Both the position numbers and the translations under genes were made by a program. Shown here in pieces: positions 10,021 to 18,866 of a DNA stretch of 64,000 nt. The stretch comes from Marifrigoribacter sp965178585 (lineage in GTDB: Bacteria > Bacteroidota > Bacteroidia > Flavobacteriales > Flavobacteriaceae), in NCBI GenBank assembly GCA_965178585.1, contig OZ238267.1, positions 868,001-932,000 on the forward strand. The letters are read 5' to 3'. The stretch's first letter is position 1. The number at the start of each line of letters is the position of its first letter. Under the pieces are notes generated by a model, which was not told the origin of the DNA, did not search any database, and worked only from the letters and a program-made list of their open reading frames with translations.

Positions 10021-10028
10021 TACTTTTG
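10021..10028 (+). promoter_or_regulatory. Bacteroidota -7 element for rsmG
   Basis: TACTTTTG matches TAnnTTTG and ends 16 bases before the rsmG ATG, a spacing seen repeatedly in this window. No clear -33 TTG was found. Confidence 0.45.
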
Positions 10029-10044
10029 CATAATACAATTTATT

Positions 10045-10683
10045 ATGAAATTATTACTAAAGTACTTCCCGGATTTAACTGAAAACCAAATAAAACAATT
10101 TGAACAATTAAGTGTATTATATAAAGATTGGAATTTAAAAATAAATGTAGTTTCAAGAAAGGATATTGATGAAATTTATTTGAGACACGTATTACATTCA
10201 TTAGGAATTGCAAAGGTCCTTAAGTTTCAGTCTGGAGCAAAAATTATGGATGTTGGAACAGGTGGAGGATTTCCAGGTATACCATTAGCAATTCTTTTTC
10301 CAGAGGTTCAGTTTCATTTAGTTGATAGTATTGCAAAAAAAATAAAAGTTGTTAAAGAAGTTTCTGAAGGATTAAATCTACAAAATGTTAAAGTTACAAA
10401 CGCTAGAGTTGAAACAGTCAACGATCATTATGATTTTATAATCAGTAGGGCAGTAGCTCAAATGGAAACTTTTGTTAGATGGGTGAAATTCTCAGTTGCT
10501 AAAAAAAGTAAACATGAATTTAAAAACGGAATCCTTTATTTAAAAGGTGGTGACCTTAAAGAAGAATTAGCAGGGTTTCCGTCTGCTACAATATATCCTT
10601 TGAAAAACATTTTTGAAGAAGAATTTTTTGAAACTAAAAGTGTAGTTCATTTACCTTTAAAGTTTAAAAAGGAAAAGAAATAA
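10045..10683 (+). CDS. rsmG: 16S rRNA (guanine(527)-N7)-methyltransferase RsmG
   Basis: A 212-residue SAM methyltransferase of the GidB/RsmG family, which methylates G527 in the 530 loop of 16S rRNA. Signatures are the N-terminal NVVSRKDIDEIYLRHVLHSL segment (about 35-54), the SAM motif DVGTGGGFPGIPLAI and ISRAVAQ near residue 135. Full family length. It is monocistronic, diverging from the desaturase and closed by the hairpin at 10711-10740. Confidence 0.95.
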   Translation: MKLLLKYFPDLTENQIKQFEQLSVLYKDWNLKINVVSRKDIDEIYLRHVLHSLGIAKVLKFQSGAKIMDVGTGGGFPGIPLAILFPEVQFHLVDSIAKKIKVVKEVSEGLNLQNVKVTNARVETVNDHYDFIISRAVAQMETFVRWVKFSVAKKSKHEFKNGILYLKGGDLKEELAGFPSATIYPLKNIFEEEFFETKSVVHLPLKFKKEKK

Positions 10684-10710
10684 ATAATCAACTTAATTTT
10701 AGGATATAAA

Positions 10711-10740
10711 AAACTCCGAAGAAGTCTTCGGAGTTTTTTT
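10711..10740. terminator. Bidirectional terminator between rsmG and the Omp28-like gene
   Basis: A perfect 11-bp stem AAACTCCGAAG / CTTCGGAGTTT with a 4-base loop, followed by a T-run on the plus strand and an A-run on the left. It can serve both convergent genes. Confidence 0.85.
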
Positions 10741-10761
10741 AACTTTAAAATATTAATAGAT

Positions 10762-12453
10762 TTACCTGTTAATGATAAATTTATCCGTTTTAATTTGATT
10801 ATTATTTGTGATCTTAATTAAATAAGTTCCTGTTGTAAAATTAGAAACATCTAATTTTTGGTCTAATGCAATATCTTTTTTAGATAACACGACTCTTCCT
10901 AATAAATCATAAATTTCAATAGAAGAATTTTCAGCATTTTTAATGTTCAGAATAGAGTTTGTTGGATTTGGATAGATAACAACATCTTGTAATGTATTAT
11001 CATTAGCACCTAATATTCCATCTGCAGTAAATGATGATGCGCCACCAGAACCGTAATTTCCTGGCGAATTATAAATTACTTCATTGTTACTGTCATAAAC
11101 TACAACAGAACCACTTCCGTTTCCTCCAGCATCTATTAATCTAAATTCGTGACACCCACCCGTTGGTAAATTAATTTCTTCATTTATAGAAGAATTATTG
11201 TCATAAGGTCCACCACTTAATATAATTTGTCCAGAAGGATCTTTAACAAACCAAGTTGTTTCTTCTCCATTATTATCTGTATTTAAGATCATTGTAAGAT
11301 AATTTGAAGAAATTAAATCTGTTTCTCCGAAAGTATTTGACGCTTCGTTATTAGTGTTGTCATCATCATTAGGTATAGAAACATCTACTGTATTAGAAGT
11401 TTCAATAGTATAAGGAATACCTGGTAATTGTACTGTTTCTTCTTCGAAAGCTTCTAAACTTCCAGTCCAAGTATAATTTCCTGGAGTACCACTATTAATT
11501 GAATATTCAATATCTAAAGAAGTCAATAAGTTATTTCCATTATTTTGAATAACAACTCTAGGTCCAAAATCAAGACCACATTGGTCGTTTATGTCTTCTA
11601 CTTCTTTAACAACAGCATCATTATCTAATGGTAAATTAGTAAATGATGGATATGCGCCTGCGCCACTAGGTAAGTTTTGTTGTGTCTCTGTTAAAAAAGC
11701 TACCACTTCTAGGTCTTGTAAAACAACAGGAACTCCATTATAATCAGCTGGTATTGTATAAGTGTAGGTTTCATCAACAAAAGTACCTGTAGTTGTGGTT
11801 GAAACTTCCTCTCCCCATTGTCCAGTAATCATATGAACCAGTCTGTGCATGTGATTGTAATTGTTTCCTTGACCACCACCAGTTTGTGGACCAAATGTAT
11901 TGTTTTGTAATAATGCTACATTTAATAAGTTGGTTGCTTCAGGACTGTCTCCAGTATAATAAGCTTCAACATGTATAATCATTTCATTTGAAACCATATC
12001 TATAGTTGCTTCAACACCTACATTAACGTATGAAGCTTGGTTCATAGTCATAGTAGACGCACTTGCCCAAGAACCTCTGCTCATTGCAGTAGTTCCTGAA
12101 GCCCCTTGTTCCATACCTGGGAAATTTGTACGGTTAACAGTTCCTGCAGGGTATCCAACTAAACCAGATTGACTACCAATAGCGGCTCCAAAAGGAGTTC
12201 TGAAATCTGGTTCTCCAGCTCCTGGTGTTGCGTAACCTCCTGTATGAATATTAATTAGAAAAACATCACCTGGATTGTTATCTTGTATTTCTTGTGCAAT
12301 GGCATGACCGTCTGGACAAAATGTACAATGAATTCCAGTAAATTCTTCTAATACTACTTTTTTGTTTTCGGGATCAGTACTAACTATAGTTTGGCTAAAT
12401 ACTGTTAGTGCAAAAAGTGCAAATACTACACTTAGGGATAATTTTTTGTTCAT
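10762..12453 (-). CDS. Secreted Omp28-like thioredoxin-fold protein with T9SS sorting domain
   Basis: A 563-residue exported protein. A signal peptide (ending VFSQ) is followed by a thioredoxin-like Omp28 region whose CTFC motif near residue 43 lies in VVLEEFTGIHCTFC. Central Ig-like or adhesive domains follow, and the C-terminal 75 residues form a T9SS type A sorting domain (YPNPTNSILNIKN through the KFIINR end). T9SS cargo with this domain are moved across the outer membrane and shed or anchored. The CxxC suggests extracellular thiol chemistry, which is unproven. A -7 element TATCTTTG precedes it. A second Omp28-type protein, a lipoprotein, lies at 15991-17043. Confidence 0.85.
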   Translation of the reverse strand: MNKKLSLSVVFALFALTVFSQTIVSTDPENKKVVLEEFTGIHCTFCPDGHAIAQEIQDNNPGDVFLINIHTGGYATPGAGEPDFRTPFGAAIGSQSGLVGYPAGTVNRTNFPGMEQGASGTTAMSRGSWASASTMTMNQASYVNVGVEATIDMVSNEMIIHVEAYYTGDSPEATNLLNVALLQNNTFGPQTGGGQGNNYNHMHRLVHMITGQWGEEVSTTTTGTFVDETYTYTIPADYNGVPVVLQDLEVVAFLTETQQNLPSGAGAYPSFTNLPLDNDAVVKEVEDINDQCGLDFGPRVVIQNNGNNLLTSLDIEYSINSGTPGNYTWTGSLEAFEEETVQLPGIPYTIETSNTVDVSIPNDDDNTNNEASNTFGETDLISSNYLTMILNTDNNGEETTWFVKDPSGQIILSGGPYDNNSSINEEINLPTGGCHEFRLIDAGGNGSGSVVVYDSNNEVIYNSPGNYGSGGASSFTADGILGANDNTLQDVVIYPNPTNSILNIKNAENSSIEIYDLLGRVVLSKKDIALDQKLDVSNFTTGTYLIKITNNNQIKTDKFIINR

Positions 12454-12478
12454 AATGCATTATTTTTTTAAATTTCCT

Positions 12479-12486
12479 CAAAGATA
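12479..12486 (-). promoter_or_regulatory. Promoter of the secreted Omp28-like gene
   Basis: The minus strand reads TTG, 23 bases, then TATCTTTG, fitting the Bacteroidota -33/-7 consensus. The -7 box ends 25 bases before the ATG. Confidence 0.5.
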
Positions 12487-12601
12487 AAAATATTTTTAGT
12501 TAGTTTTGACAATAAATTAAGAAAAGGAGTAAGAATACTATAATTTAACACTTGATGGTATTAATTCTGTCTTTAAAAAATTATTAACTTATATAAAAAA
12601 A

Positions 12602-13324
12602 ATGAAAATGAAAAAGAATTTACTTATCCTAGTTGTATTTTTTGCAGCTTTTACAATGAACGCCCAATATGTAGTTACTGATCATGATGGAAATGAAATT
12701 ACTGAAGGTATGGTTGTTGAATTTAGTGCTTCAGGAGTCCCTGATGGGTCTTTAGAATACTATGTTACAAATAATGGTTCTGATGAAATTTATATGAGAA
12801 TTGAATTTGTTAGTGCTGTAAACGCTAATGGAAATGGTTTTGAATTATGTTTTGGACAATGTTATATAGACCTTGTAGTTGGTCAATCTGTTCCACCAGC
12901 ACCTCAAAAAGTAGCTATTGCTGCTGGAGCAACAACTCCAGACGGAAATCATTTTGCTGCTACTATTCCTAGCTCAGAAATTCAAGATTATAACTTTAGA
13001 TTCTATGAAACAGATTCTGATGGTAATGATATTGGAAATAACTTAAACTTTACTTACCGTTTCAATCCTACTTTAGGAATAAATGATGTTAATGAGTTAG
13101 GAGTGACTATTGCTTCTACAGTAATCTTTAACGATATGCAGGTTAATGCAGTAGAAGAGTTAGATATGGTTGTTTACAACCTACAAGGAAAATTAGTAAA
13201 TAGTCAAAAAATTAATGTTGGTCAACAAACAATTAATATGTCTGATTTAAGTTCTCAAATGTATATTGTTAAATTTAGCAATAATGAAGGAGCTTCAAAA
13301 ACAATTAAAGTAGTTAAAAAATAA
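12602..13324 (+). CDS. Small secreted protein with T9SS type A sorting domain, function unknown
   Basis: A 240-residue protein with a signal peptide (cleaved after MNAQ). A beta-rich domain of about 130 residues holds one close Cys pair (ELCFGQCYID), and a T9SS sorting domain forms the last 75 residues (LGINDVNELGV through KTIKVVKK). I do not recognise the central domain. ATG 12602 and ATG 12608 are both possible starts. It diverges from the Omp28-like gene and ends at a strong terminator, so it is probably monocistronic. Confidence 0.75.
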   Translation: MKMKKNLLILVVFFAAFTMNAQYVVTDHDGNEITEGMVVEFSASGVPDGSLEYYVTNNGSDEIYMRIEFVSAVNANGNGFELCFGQCYIDLVVGQSVPPAPQKVAIAAGATTPDGNHFAATIPSSEIQDYNFRFYETDSDGNDIGNNLNFTYRFNPTLGINDVNELGVTIASTVIFNDMQVNAVEELDMVVYNLQGKLVNSQKINVGQQTINMSDLSSQMYIVKFSNNEGASKTIKVVKK

Positions 13325-13354
13325 CAATTAGCTTTACAAAAAAAGTATTATTAG

Positions 13355-13387
13355 TCTCCGTAAGTCCTTCTTACGGAGATTTTTTTT
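13355..13387 (+). terminator. Rho-independent terminator
   Basis: A perfect 10-bp stem TCTCCGTAAG / CTTACGGAGA with loop TCCTT and a following run of T. Confidence 0.85.
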
Positions 13388-13590
13388 GGTTTATTTTTCA
13401 TCTACATATAGACAAATAAGCCACTTTCATTTAATAAAGCTGGCGTGTTATAATTATAATAAAAGAGAGGTTATAGTTACTTAAATTAACGGATGAAGTG
13501 TGATTCTATAGTATAAGGGAGTTACCTTTTTTGATAAAACTAATTGCTAACGTTTTAATTAAATAATTATAGTAACGTTTTTAAGTAAAA

Positions 13591-13622
13591 AAAGCCCAGA
13601 AGATTTTATCTTCAGGGCTTTT
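13591..13622 (-). terminator. Rho-independent terminator of the tlpA/outer-membrane protein unit
   Basis: A 14-bp stem with one mismatch (AAAGCCCAGAAGAT / ATCTTCAGGGCTTT) and a 3-base loop. On the minus strand it is followed by a T-run, as expected for the leftward gene ending at 13649. Confidence 0.8.
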
Positions 13623-13648
13623 TGTAATTAAGTAATTTAAATTTTGTT

Positions 13649-15292
13649 TTAGAAGTTAACTGTTAAGTTGGCTGTAACACCTGTGTTTTCAGGAACAAAC
13701 CTACATACACCTCCAACACAAATTAAACCGCCTCTTTGTCTACCGTAATTCATTCCAAATCTAGTTCTTCCTTTAGAATAACTACCTCCTACACTATAAT
13801 AGTGAATGTCTGTATCTCCATAATTCCAGTTGTCTGCAACATATAGAGCAAAGTTTGAGTTAAAATTATATTCTAAAACTCCTGCGGCCCAATTTTTTCT
13901 GTCATCTTCTGACCATAAATGTTGTAATACCAATCTAGTAGATTTTGATCCTTCAAATTTATAAGTTCCTTCAATTACAGCAATTGAAGCTTGAATGTCT
14001 TCAGTTCCTAAAGGTCCTCCATATACAATTCCTTTGTCAACAATTACGTTTTGGAATGTTGCAACACCACTCCATTTTTTACTTATTTTCTTTTTAACTT
14101 CAATACTATAGTCTCTAAATAATCTTGGACCTTTTCCTATAAATTTAGCTTCATACCAACGATTTTCAATATTATATTCAGCATCTAGCCCTGACCAATA
14201 GGAGTAATTAGCTGCTATTTTAGTTCCATATTTCCCTCCTAAAGCTGTTCCTTTTTTAATATTATAATATAAATCTACTTGTGTACCAACTTCACCGGCT
14301 CTTTGGTCATAACTTTCAATAATTAACCTTGGTTGTGCATTATAAACATATATGTTAGTAAGCATATAGTCTTGTTGCTTTGTTAAGGCAGGAGTGTAAC
14401 CAATTAGTTCTTGATTGTAAATGTTTCCTTCAGCTAAACGGTCTGCATAAAAAGAAAAGTTTTCTAATCTTCTAAAAGTAGCGTTAATTCCTAATCCTTT
14501 TCTTGCATATCCTAGATCTACTTGCATAGCAGTACCATCGTATAATTTATTAGATGAAATCTGACCTTCATTTGCAATCACATCAGGATCTTTCATAATA
14601 GCTTCAATACCACCATAAAAATCACCGGCAACAAAGTCGAATCTTCCTCCATAAGCATTCACCGTACTAGGAATAGTATCATTTGTACCAGTACTTTGGT
14701 ATCGACCAACATAACTTGCTCCAAGTGTTAACTCCACTTTTTCAATTTTAAATGCTTCGCTAATATCTAAATTGGCATCTATACCTTGAGTAACTCCTTC
14801 AGAAGTGTCAAATCCATTTCTGGTTTTTCCATAAACACCAGTGAAATCTAAATAATCTGTAGGAGTGAAAATAACACGAACTCCTTTTAATGCATTATTA
14901 ATACCTAGTTGACGATCTTCCCAACTACGTAATATTAATCCGCTTCCAAATTGCTGATAAAAGTACCCACCAGTTATATCTAAGGATTTGTGTTTAAAGT
15001 TAAGGTAATAAGTTCCAACTCCATTGTTTCCATCATATACAGGAGAGTATCCAATTAATGCAGCTGGAAGGTATGTTTCGTATTGAATCCCTGCAGTAAA
15101 TTTCCCTAAATTATAATCTAATCTAAGGTAGTTATTTGATCTAAATTGATCTTCAGGAGCTGTGAAATTTAGTCCATCATCATTTAATAGCCATTGAGAG
15201 TTTGATTCAAATCCTCCGAAAAAGTAGCCTTTATCTTGTGCGAATGTGATTCCACTATATAATATAGCTACACATAGTAGTAGTTTTTTCAT
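13649..15292 (-). CDS. Predicted outer-membrane beta-barrel protein (DUF6029-like)
   Basis: A 547-residue protein from ATG 15292, chosen because a clean signal peptide (MKKLLLCVAILYSGITFAQ) begins there. An open frame extends 45 codons further, but that part overlaps the tlpA coding region and looks non-coding. Regularly spaced amphipathic beta strands rich in Tyr and Gly, ending VTANLTVNF with a terminal Phe, mark an outer-membrane barrel. It resembles the Bacteroidota DUF6029 family, recalled rather than searched. It follows tlpA by 37 bases and ends at a terminator, so the two likely act together in a periplasmic redox setting, which is inference. Confidence 0.7.
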   Translation of the reverse strand: MKKLLLCVAILYSGITFAQDKGYFFGGFESNSQWLLNDDGLNFTAPEDQFRSNNYLRLDYNLGKFTAGIQYETYLPAALIGYSPVYDGNNGVGTYYLNFKHKSLDITGGYFYQQFGSGLILRSWEDRQLGINNALKGVRVIFTPTDYLDFTGVYGKTRNGFDTSEGVTQGIDANLDISEAFKIEKVELTLGASYVGRYQSTGTNDTIPSTVNAYGGRFDFVAGDFYGGIEAIMKDPDVIANEGQISSNKLYDGTAMQVDLGYARKGLGINATFRRLENFSFYADRLAEGNIYNQELIGYTPALTKQQDYMLTNIYVYNAQPRLIIESYDQRAGEVGTQVDLYYNIKKGTALGGKYGTKIAANYSYWSGLDAEYNIENRWYEAKFIGKGPRLFRDYSIEVKKKISKKWSGVATFQNVIVDKGIVYGGPLGTEDIQASIAVIEGTYKFEGSKSTRLVLQHLWSEDDRKNWAAGVLEYNFNSNFALYVADNWNYGDTDIHYYSVGGSYSKGRTRFGMNYGRQRGGLICVGGVCRFVPENTGVTANLTVNF

Positions 15293-15329
15293 TAAAAAAA
15301 TTGATTGGTTAGGGTTGTTTTGGTTTATT

Positions 15330-15812
15330 TTATAAAGAAAGCTCTTTAATTTTTTCGTAAAGCTCATCCTCTGCTCCAGGGTTGTATCCAGAATGTCTAG
15401 CAACAATTTTGTTGTTTTTAATAACAATAGTTAAAGGAACAGTAGAAGCACCTAAAGCTCGCTTTAAGTCATTATTAGTATCTAATAATACTTGATAGTC
15501 CCACCCTTTACCATTAACCATAGTTTTAACTCTTTTTACAGTACGGCTATCATCTACAGATACAGCAATTAATTCTACACCCGTTTCTTCCTGCCATTCG
15601 TCATAAACATCACTAATTGCATCTAATTCTTTAATACAAGGTACACACCATGTTGCCCAAAGGGATACAATAACAACATTATCTTTATTGGTAACATCCT
15701 GTATTTTTAATGTTTTTCCATCCATAGTTTTTACATCTACATTTGGAATATTGTCTTGAGCATAAGTGTTAAATGCTATAAGTAAGCTAAAAAGTAATAC
15801 TAGTTTTTTCAT
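15330..15812 (-). CDS. TlpA/ResA-like periplasmic thioredoxin
   Basis: A 160-residue thiol-disulfide oxidoreductase from ATG 15812, where the signal peptide MKKLVLLFSLLIAFNTYAQ begins; the upstream in-frame ATG adds 15 unlikely residues. The thioredoxin fold has the active site WATWCVPCIKE (CVPC) and the cis-proline segment STVPLTIV. It would reduce or exchange disulfides on exported proteins. It is co-directional with the downstream barrel protein and diverges from an Omp28-like lipoprotein that also carries CxxC. Confidence 0.88.
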   Translation of the reverse strand: MKKLVLLFSLLIAFNTYAQDNIPNVDVKTMDGKTLKIQDVTNKDNVVIVSLWATWCVPCIKELDAISDVYDEWQEETGVELIAVSVDDSRTVKRVKTMVNGKGWDYQVLLDTNNDLKRALGASTVPLTIVIKNNKIVARHSGYNPGAEDELYEKIKELSL

Positions 15813-15961
15813 TTTTGTTTTTTTATTTAAGCTGCTAAAATAATTTAAAAATTTCAATAAATACTAAATAAATAACAATATGCTTAAAGGTTAGTTAATT
15901 AATTAGCAATATTAATACCAAAATAATTTTTACATTAATACTTTCTTTTTGTAATTTCTAT

Positions 15962-15969
15962 TACTTTTG
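15962..15969 (+). promoter_or_regulatory. -7 element for the Omp28-like lipoprotein gene
   Basis: TACTTTTG matches TAnnTTTG and ends 21 bases before the ATG at 15991. Its last three bases also form a TTG that could be misread as a start codon. Confidence 0.5.
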
Positions 15970-15990
15970 CTTGAATTAAAAAAAACACTT

Positions 15991-17043
15991 ATGAAAAATG
16001 CTTATTATTTTATACTAATTATTGTTTTTGGCGCAGTAGTTTCTTGTAGTAGATCTGAAGATAATGTTTCATTATTACCACCAACTGCTGAAATAGTTGT
16101 TGATGAATTGGTAAGAGAAGCGTCATTAAGAAATCAAGAAATTCCGTTTAAAATAATTAATGAAGCTGGTGATGATGTTTCCTTAGAAGCTACATTTTAT
16201 GTTGATGATGTAGCTATTGAAGGAAATGTTTTTTCTTCAGAAACAATCGGAGAATTTCAGGTTTATGGGGTTTATACTGAAGATGGAGTTGTAGTTACAA
16301 CCAATACAGAAGATTTTAGAGTTATAATTCCTAAAAGAAAAGTAGTAATTGAGGATTATACAGGAACTTGGTGTGGATTTTGTCCTATTGTAACTGCAGC
16401 TATTGATGCAGTTCACGATTTAACCGATGATATTGCAATAGTAACTATTCATAAAACAGGTAGTGGTGATCCTGATCTTTTACATTTCCCTCAAGTTGAT
16501 GAACTTAGAGATGCATTTGGAGTTACGGGTTATCCAACTGGAAAAATAAATAGAACTACAAGCTGGCTTGCTCCCTATGCTCCAGAAGAAGTAATGAGTA
16601 TGGCAGGTGCTGATACAGATTTAGCTATTGCTGTGAACTCTGAGTTATCTGAAGAAAATGAATTAATTGTAGAGGTTGATGTCGTATACGAAGAGGGATC
16701 TTTAACAGGTGACAAATTGGTGGTTTATTTATTAGAAAGCGGTATATTACAAGATCAAGTTAATTATTATAATAACGATCCAACAAGTCCTTATTATCAA
16801 TTAGGAAACCCAATTCCTGATTTTGAACAAAATCATGGTTTAAGAAATTCTCTTACCAATTTAACTGGAGATGAAATTTCAGGTACAGCTGCATTATTAA
16901 CGTATACTAGAACTTTTAGTATGACAGTCCCTGAATCTTACAATAATGAAAACTTAAGTATTGTTGCAATGGTTGTTAATAGTGATAATTCTGCTCGTAA
17001 TGCTCAATATGCTCATGTAGGTGATAATAAATCTTATGAATAA
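15991..17043 (+). CDS. Omp28-like outer-membrane lipoprotein with thioredoxin-type CxxC
   Basis: A 350-residue lipoprotein from ATG 15991. The signal peptide ends in the lipobox VVSC, so the mature protein is lipidated. An Ig-like N-terminal segment (about 25-110) precedes an Omp28/thioredoxin-like domain with the motif YTGTWCGFCP (CGFC near residue 128). Unlike the T9SS-exported relative at 10762-12453, it lacks a sorting domain and ends shortly after the Omp28 domain. It diverges from tlpA, with which it shares a promoter region, and is closed by the bidirectional hairpin at 17074. Confidence 0.82.
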   Translation: MKNAYYFILIIVFGAVVSCSRSEDNVSLLPPTAEIVVDELVREASLRNQEIPFKIINEAGDDVSLEATFYVDDVAIEGNVFSSETIGEFQVYGVYTEDGVVVTTNTEDFRVIIPKRKVVIEDYTGTWCGFCPIVTAAIDAVHDLTDDIAIVTIHKTGSGDPDLLHFPQVDELRDAFGVTGYPTGKINRTTSWLAPYAPEEVMSMAGADTDLAIAVNSELSEENELIVEVDVVYEEGSLTGDKLVVYLLESGILQDQVNYYNNDPTSPYYQLGNPIPDFEQNHGLRNSLTNLTGDEISGTAALLTYTRTFSMTVPESYNNENLSIVAMVVNSDNSARNAQYAHVGDNKSYE

Positions 17044-17073
17044 TTTTCATAAACTAGAAAAATTATAAATAAA

Positions 17074-17104
17074 AAAATCCTAAGCTTAGCTTAGGATTTT
17101 TTTT
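17074..17104. terminator. Bidirectional terminator between Omp28-like gene and pruA
   Basis: A perfect 12-bp stem AAAATCCTAAGC / GCTTAGGATTTT with a 3-base loop, flanked by A- and T-runs. It serves both convergent genes. Confidence 0.85.
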
Positions 17105-17123
17105 ATGATAGATATTTAAGATA

Positions 17124-18749
17124 TTAACCTAAAAATGGGTATCTATAATCTGTTGGTGTTACAAATGTTTCTTTAATCATTCTAGGTGAAATCCATCTGT
17201 AAAGGTTTAATTTACTTCCAGCTTTATCATTTGTTCCGCTATTACGAGCTCCTCCAAACGGTTGTTGCCCTACAACAGCACCTGTGGGTTTGTCGTTAAT
17301 GTAGAAGTTTCCAGCTGCATTTTGTAATATTTTAACAGCAATTTCTAATGCGTATCTGTCTTCACTTAAAACAGCTCCAGTTAGAGCATATTCACTAGTT
17401 TCATCTACTAAATGTAAAGTTTCTTCCCAAGCATTATCTTCATATACATATATAGTTACAACGGGTCCAAATAACTCAGTACACATGGTAGTATATTTAG
17501 GGTCTTTAGCTAAAATTACTGTTGGTTCAATAAAGTAACCTTTGCTTTTATCATAATTACCTCCGGCAATTATTTCAGCACTAACATCAGATTTTGCTTG
17601 ATCAATATAACTTGCTAACTTATCGAAAGAACCTTCGTGGATAACAGCAGTAATAAAATTACTCATGTCCTCAGGAGAACCCATTTTAAATGAATTAACA
17701 TCTTCAATTAGATTGTTTTTAACTTCATTCCACATACTCTTTGGAACATAACATCTACTGGCAGCACTACATTTTTGCCCTTGAAATTCAAATGCACCTC
17801 TAATAATAGCTGTTGATACTTGTTTTGGATTAGCTGTTTTATGTGCAACAATAAAATCTTTTCCACCTGTCTCACCAACAATTCGAGGGTAAGTTTTATA
17901 ATTGTGAATGTTTGTTCCTATTTTTTGCCAAATGTTTTTAAATACATTAGTGGATCCAGTAAAGTGAATACCACTAAAATCTGGACTTGCTAAAACAGTA
18001 TCAGTAATCATAACTGGATCTCCCATAACCATTTGGATTACTCCTGGAGGAACACCTGCTTCTTTAAATACGTCTAATACTATTTTTGCAGAAAACACTT
18101 GACTATCACTAGGCTTCCAAATAACTACATTACCCATTAAAGCAGCGCTTGAAGGAAGGTTTCCAGCAATAGCAGTAAAGTTAAAAGGAGTAATTGCGTA
18201 TATAAATCCTTCTAATGGACGGTACTCTAAACGATTCCAAGCATCTGATGTGGATTCAGGTTGCTCAGCATAAATTTCAGTCATAAACTGTACGTTAAAA
18301 CGTAAGAAATCTATAAACTCACAAGCAGCATCAATTTCTGCTTGATGAATTGTTTTTGATTGAGCCATCATTGTAGCAGCATTAATTCTAGCTCTATAAG
18401 GACCAGCTATTAATTCTGCAGCACGTAAAAATATAGCAGCTCTTTGCTCCCAAGGAGTGTTTGCCCATTTTTCACGAGCTTCTAAAGCTGTTGAAATAGC
18501 AGAGTCAATATGCTTCTTTTCAGCTTTATGATAAGTTCCTACAATATGTTGATGGTCATGAGGTGGAGACATGGTACCTGTGTCACCTGTTTTTACATCT
18601 TCACCATTAATATACATTGCAACATCAATCGTGCTATTGTACATTTTTTTATAAGCATCTAATACTTCTGAACGTTCTGGAGAACCTGGAGCGAATCCTT
18701 TAATTGGTTCATTTACAGCAATCGGCACTTCGAAAAATCCTTTACCCAT
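17124..18749 (-). CDS. pruA: L-glutamate gamma-semialdehyde (1-pyrroline-5-carboxylate) dehydrogenase
   Basis: A 541-residue aldehyde dehydrogenase of the P5CDH family, oxidising glutamate semialdehyde to glutamate in proline catabolism. The family N-terminus (NEPIKGFAPGSPER), the catalytic Glu in GETGGKD and the catalytic Cys in FQGQKCSAASR are visible. The start is taken at ATG 18749; an upstream in-frame ATG would add 14 residues that cross the -7 box. Standalone P5CDH paired with a separate proline dehydrogenase is usual in Bacteroidota, but no such partner is in this window. A palindrome sits just upstream of the -7 box. Confidence 0.93.
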   Translation of the reverse strand: MGKGFFEVPIAVNEPIKGFAPGSPERSEVLDAYKKMYNSTIDVAMYINGEDVKTGDTGTMSPPHDHQHIVGTYHKAEKKHIDSAISTALEAREKWANTPWEQRAAIFLRAAELIAGPYRARINAATMMAQSKTIHQAEIDAACEFIDFLRFNVQFMTEIYAEQPESTSDAWNRLEYRPLEGFIYAITPFNFTAIAGNLPSSAALMGNVVIWKPSDSQVFSAKIVLDVFKEAGVPPGVIQMVMGDPVMITDTVLASPDFSGIHFTGSTNVFKNIWQKIGTNIHNYKTYPRIVGETGGKDFIVAHKTANPKQVSTAIIRGAFEFQGQKCSAASRCYVPKSMWNEVKNNLIEDVNSFKMGSPEDMSNFITAVIHEGSFDKLASYIDQAKSDVSAEIIAGGNYDKSKGYFIEPTVILAKDPKYTTMCTELFGPVVTIYVYEDNAWEETLHLVDETSEYALTGAVLSEDRYALEIAVKILQNAAGNFYINDKPTGAVVGQQPFGGARNSGTNDKAGSKLNLYRWISPRMIKETFVTPTDYRYPFLG

Positions 18750-18780
18750 GATTTGTTTTTTTATTTTAAAAATTGATTGA

Positions 18781-18788
18781 CAAAGGTA
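18781..18788 (-). promoter_or_regulatory. -7 element for pruA
   Basis: The minus strand reads TACCTTTG, matching TAnnTTTG, 31 bases before the pruA ATG. Confidence 0.5.
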
Positions 18789-18792
18789 CAAA

Positions 18793-18806
18793 TTTCATTA
18801 ATGAAA
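18793..18806. promoter_or_regulatory. Perfect 14-bp palindrome at the pruA promoter (candidate operator)
   Basis: TTTCATTAATGAAA is its own reverse complement. It lies 4 bases upstream of the pruA -7 box, between the -7 and -33 positions, and 60 bases before the divergent NRDE gene. The location suits a repressor site; AT-rich chance palindromes are possible. Confidence 0.35.
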
Positions 18807-18866
18807 CGAAATAGCCTAAAACGAATCTTTTTTGTATTTTTCGTTTTATTTTAGATAGATTTATTA

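Larger units (their letters stand above)
13325..13648. other. Intergenic region with two facing terminators
   Basis: 324 bases without a gene. It holds a hairpin for the upstream gene (13355-13387) and one for the leftward gene (13591-13622). Between them is about 200 bases of AT-rich DNA with no convincing open frame or RNA gene; a TAACGTTTT motif occurs twice near 13550 and 13573. Confidence 0.6.

Noticed and set aside
13388..13590. Small RNA between two terminators
   Set aside because: No promoter match or stable fold was evident apart from the two terminators themselves.
15293..15427. In-frame 45-codon extension of the outer-membrane protein gene
   Set aside because: It overlaps the end of tlpA and precedes a clear signal peptide; the start at 15292 is better.
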